From a virus, in the IMG/VR virus record IMGVR_UViG_3300047369_000989, positions 1-20,778 of that record: DNA of 20,778 bases; one strand, written 5' to 3'. Each line of letters begins with the position of its first letter. Position 1 is the first letter of the stretch. Below, piece by piece: positions 19,963-20,778 of the stretch. The position numbers were made by a program, and so were the translations under genes. The notes beneath the pieces are model-generated. The model searched no databases and was not told the origin of the DNA. It saw only the letters and a list, made by a program, of their open reading frames with translations.

Positions 19963-20155
19963 GTTTTTTCTTTTTATCTATGTTTATTTTTCTTATTATT
20001 TCCCATTTAAAAGGATTTCTATTTCTTCCGTACTGTTCTATTGAGAAGTCTATGTCCTCTGTTATGAATTCTACTAATTCCATACGTATCTCATCCTCAG
20101 ATGAATTAGTGTATGAAATAGCTACTTTATATTTATGTTTATTTTTTGTTTTCAT
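19955..20155 (-). CDS. Hypothetical phage protein, 66 aa
   Basis: A small charged protein (MKTKNKHKYKVAISYTNSSEDEIRMELVEFITEDIDFSIEQ, then NPFKWEIIRKINIDKKKK). The pattern looks like a beta-alpha-beta mini-domain with an acidic middle. It overlaps its upstream gene by 17 nt and the downstream gene by 8 nt, which supports it being translated. No family recognised. Confidence 0.6.
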   Translation of the reverse strand: MKTKNKHKYKVAISYTNSSEDEIRMELVEFITEDIDFSIEQYGRNRNPFKWEIIRKINIDKKKKHD

Positions 20156-20426
20156 TCATATAGTTTTCTAAACCTTGTATGTAAGCAGCTGCATCTAGTA
20201 AATTATCTTTCTTGTGATTGTAAGATTCTCTTGAAAACTTTAACGCTATCATTGCCATAAACATTTCTTTACCTGTTATATTTAACCCTGACATTCCATT
20301 AAAGATACCTGCTGCTCTATCCATTCCTTCGCTGAACGGTCCGTACATTCTTTCTTTTTCTTCGTCCCTATTATTGACTATATCATGGGCTTCTTCACAT
20401 ATAGACTTTTTTATTTTTTTATTCAT
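20139..20426 (-). CDS. DUF6378-like, MazG-like helical protein
   Basis: A 95-residue all-helical protein. KKSICEEAHDIVNNRDEEKERMYGPFSEGMDRAAGIFNGM and then GKEMFMAMIALKFSRESYNHKKDNLLDAAAYIQGL follow the DUF6378 pattern of a short phage family, (I.EEA...Y.....N......M...K..R.....DNL.DA.AY). The EEA, ES and DNLxD acids recall the metal-binding set of all-alpha NTP pyrophosphohydrolases (MazG type), so nucleotide metabolism is possible. It begins 7 nt before the stop of the 44-residue gene. Family placement is by eye. Confidence 0.7.
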   Translation of the reverse strand: MNKKIKKSICEEAHDIVNNRDEEKERMYGPFSEGMDRAAGIFNGMSGLNITGKEMFMAMIALKFSRESYNHKKDNLLDAAAYIQGLENYMNENKK

Positions 20427-20553
20427 GATTAGAGTTTTTAAATTCTTCTGGATATTTCTTTTGTAAAGTGTTATTCCACCAATCTGTCTTTCTACCGTTT
20501 ATGAATATCCACCCTATATTTAAGTCAATCCATTTTATTATACTATGTAACAT
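20419..20553 (-). CDS. Small hypothetical protein, 44 aa
   Basis: A 44-codon ORF read as MLHSIIKWIDLNIGWIFING, then KTDWWNNTLQKKYPEEF. It is rich in Trp and hydrophobic in its first half. Its stop overlaps the DUF6378-like start by 8 nt, so the two are coupled. An AT-rich inverted repeat lies just upstream. Real coding is likely from the overlap and composition, but the function is unknown. Confidence 0.55.
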   Translation of the reverse strand: MLHSIIKWIDLNIGWIFINGRKTDWWNNTLQKKYPEEFKNSNHE

Positions 20554-20562
20554 GATATGGGT

Positions 20563-20583
20563 TTATTATTAATTTAATAATAA
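20563..20583. repeat. Perfect AT inverted repeat
   Basis: TTATTATTAA and TTAATAATAA flank a single T. It lies 10-30 nt before the 44-residue gene, where a promoter or operator is expected, and after the stop of the partial gene at 20601. It may be an operator, or an AT-rich accident. Confidence 0.35.
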
Positions 20584-20600
20584 TATACTAAATTAATTAG

Positions 20601-20778
20601 TTAAGGTTTACCTAAATAAGATTTTTCTTTAATCTTCTTTTTAAGTTTTATGTTTGGTTTCTTAGATTTTTTATCTTTGATTTCAGAAAGTTCACCTGAT
20701 TTGTAAGATTTAGAAACTCCATTTATCATTACTTGATATTCATTTATGGCGGTGTTTACCCCTATTATAGTTCCTACT
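20601..20778 (-). CDS. C-terminal end of a hypothetical phage protein, partial (N-terminus beyond window edge)
   Basis: The frame enters from the window edge and ends at TAA 20601-20603, 58 full codons. It reads VGTIIGVNTAINEYQVMINGVSKSYKSGEL, then a highly basic tail (KDKKSKKPNIKLKKKIKEKSYLGKP). The front part looks like a small SH3/KOW-type beta barrel with an NG turn. The tail suggests nucleic-acid or ribosome contact. The rest of the protein lies outside the window. Confidence 0.6.
   Translation of the reverse strand, partial: VGTIIGVNTAINEYQVMINGVSKSYKSGELSEIKDKKSKKPNIKLKKKIKEKSYLGKP

Noticed and set aside
1-20778. tRNA genes, CRISPR arrays, insertion sequences and attachment sites
   Set aside because: I looked for cloverleaf-like arms with GTTCRANNC, spaced direct repeats and transposase motifs and saw none that hold up; AT-rich repeats here are short and irregular.

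Overview
The window reads as a strongly AT-rich segment of a large tailed phage (T4-like, myovirus-type) infecting a member of the Bacteroidetes, probably a flavobacterium. Phage markers are dense, strand-block gene packing with 1-50 nt overlaps, a T4 Agt-type DNA glucosyltransferase, T4-late-promoter-like boxes (TATAAATA and relatives) in front of gene blocks, an acidic gp67-like candidate prohead core protein, a modular lysin and several leaders like the T4 capsid targeting sequence. Host markers are a DUF3127-type SSB-like protein, a DUF4494-like protein, a T9SS-type exported protein, and almost no Shine-Dalgarno sequences before the starts, as is usual in Bacteroidetes. No ribosomal RNA, tRNA, integrase, transposase or CRISPR array was found.

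Layout. (1) 1-4040, minus strand: the N-terminal part of a class III nucleotide cyclase cut by the window edge, a secreted T9SS-like protein, five small overlapping genes, and a shortened UDP-glucose dehydrogenase. (2) 4111-5703, minus: terminator, Hsp20, a LETM1-like membrane protein, a zinc ribbon and a DUF192 protein. (3) 5794-9525, minus: a very acidic core-like protein, an unknown helical protein, a 538-residue protein with two annexin-like repeats around a hydrophobic core, and a 375-residue protein with a capsid-targeting-like leader. (4) 9526-9591: divergent promoter region. (5) 9592-15934, plus: an almost gapless operon with an ATP-grasp-like protein, a phage ribosomal protein bS21 (59 aa, overlapping both neighbours), a DUF5872-like protein, a Cys-rich protein, a small cupin-like protein, two conserved phage proteins, a Nudix hydrolase, a CHAP/peptidoglycan-binding/lysozyme lysin and a tiny basic protein. 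(6) 15951-20778, minus: a 559-residue hydrophobic protein, the SSB-like protein, the Agt homologue, and five small or partial genes.

How the parts may work together. At least eight proteins begin with MK..(S/N)(F/Y)..(F/Y/I) followed by (L/V)xE. This resembles the T4 internal-protein leader MKTYQEFIAEA, which directs proteins into the prohead and is cut by the gp21 protease after (L/I)xE. I infer that much of the 5.8-15.7 kb region encodes head-packaged cargo, possibly including the Nudix hydrolase and the lysin. Separately, the phage bS21, in a genome with no SD signals, suggests control over host ribosomes: in Bacteroidetes bS21 helps occlude the anti-SD. The Agt homologue suggests glucosylated, hypermodified DNA, and the cyclase suggests a phage-made cyclic nucleotide. 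These functional readings are inferences from sequence recognised by eye; no database search was run.
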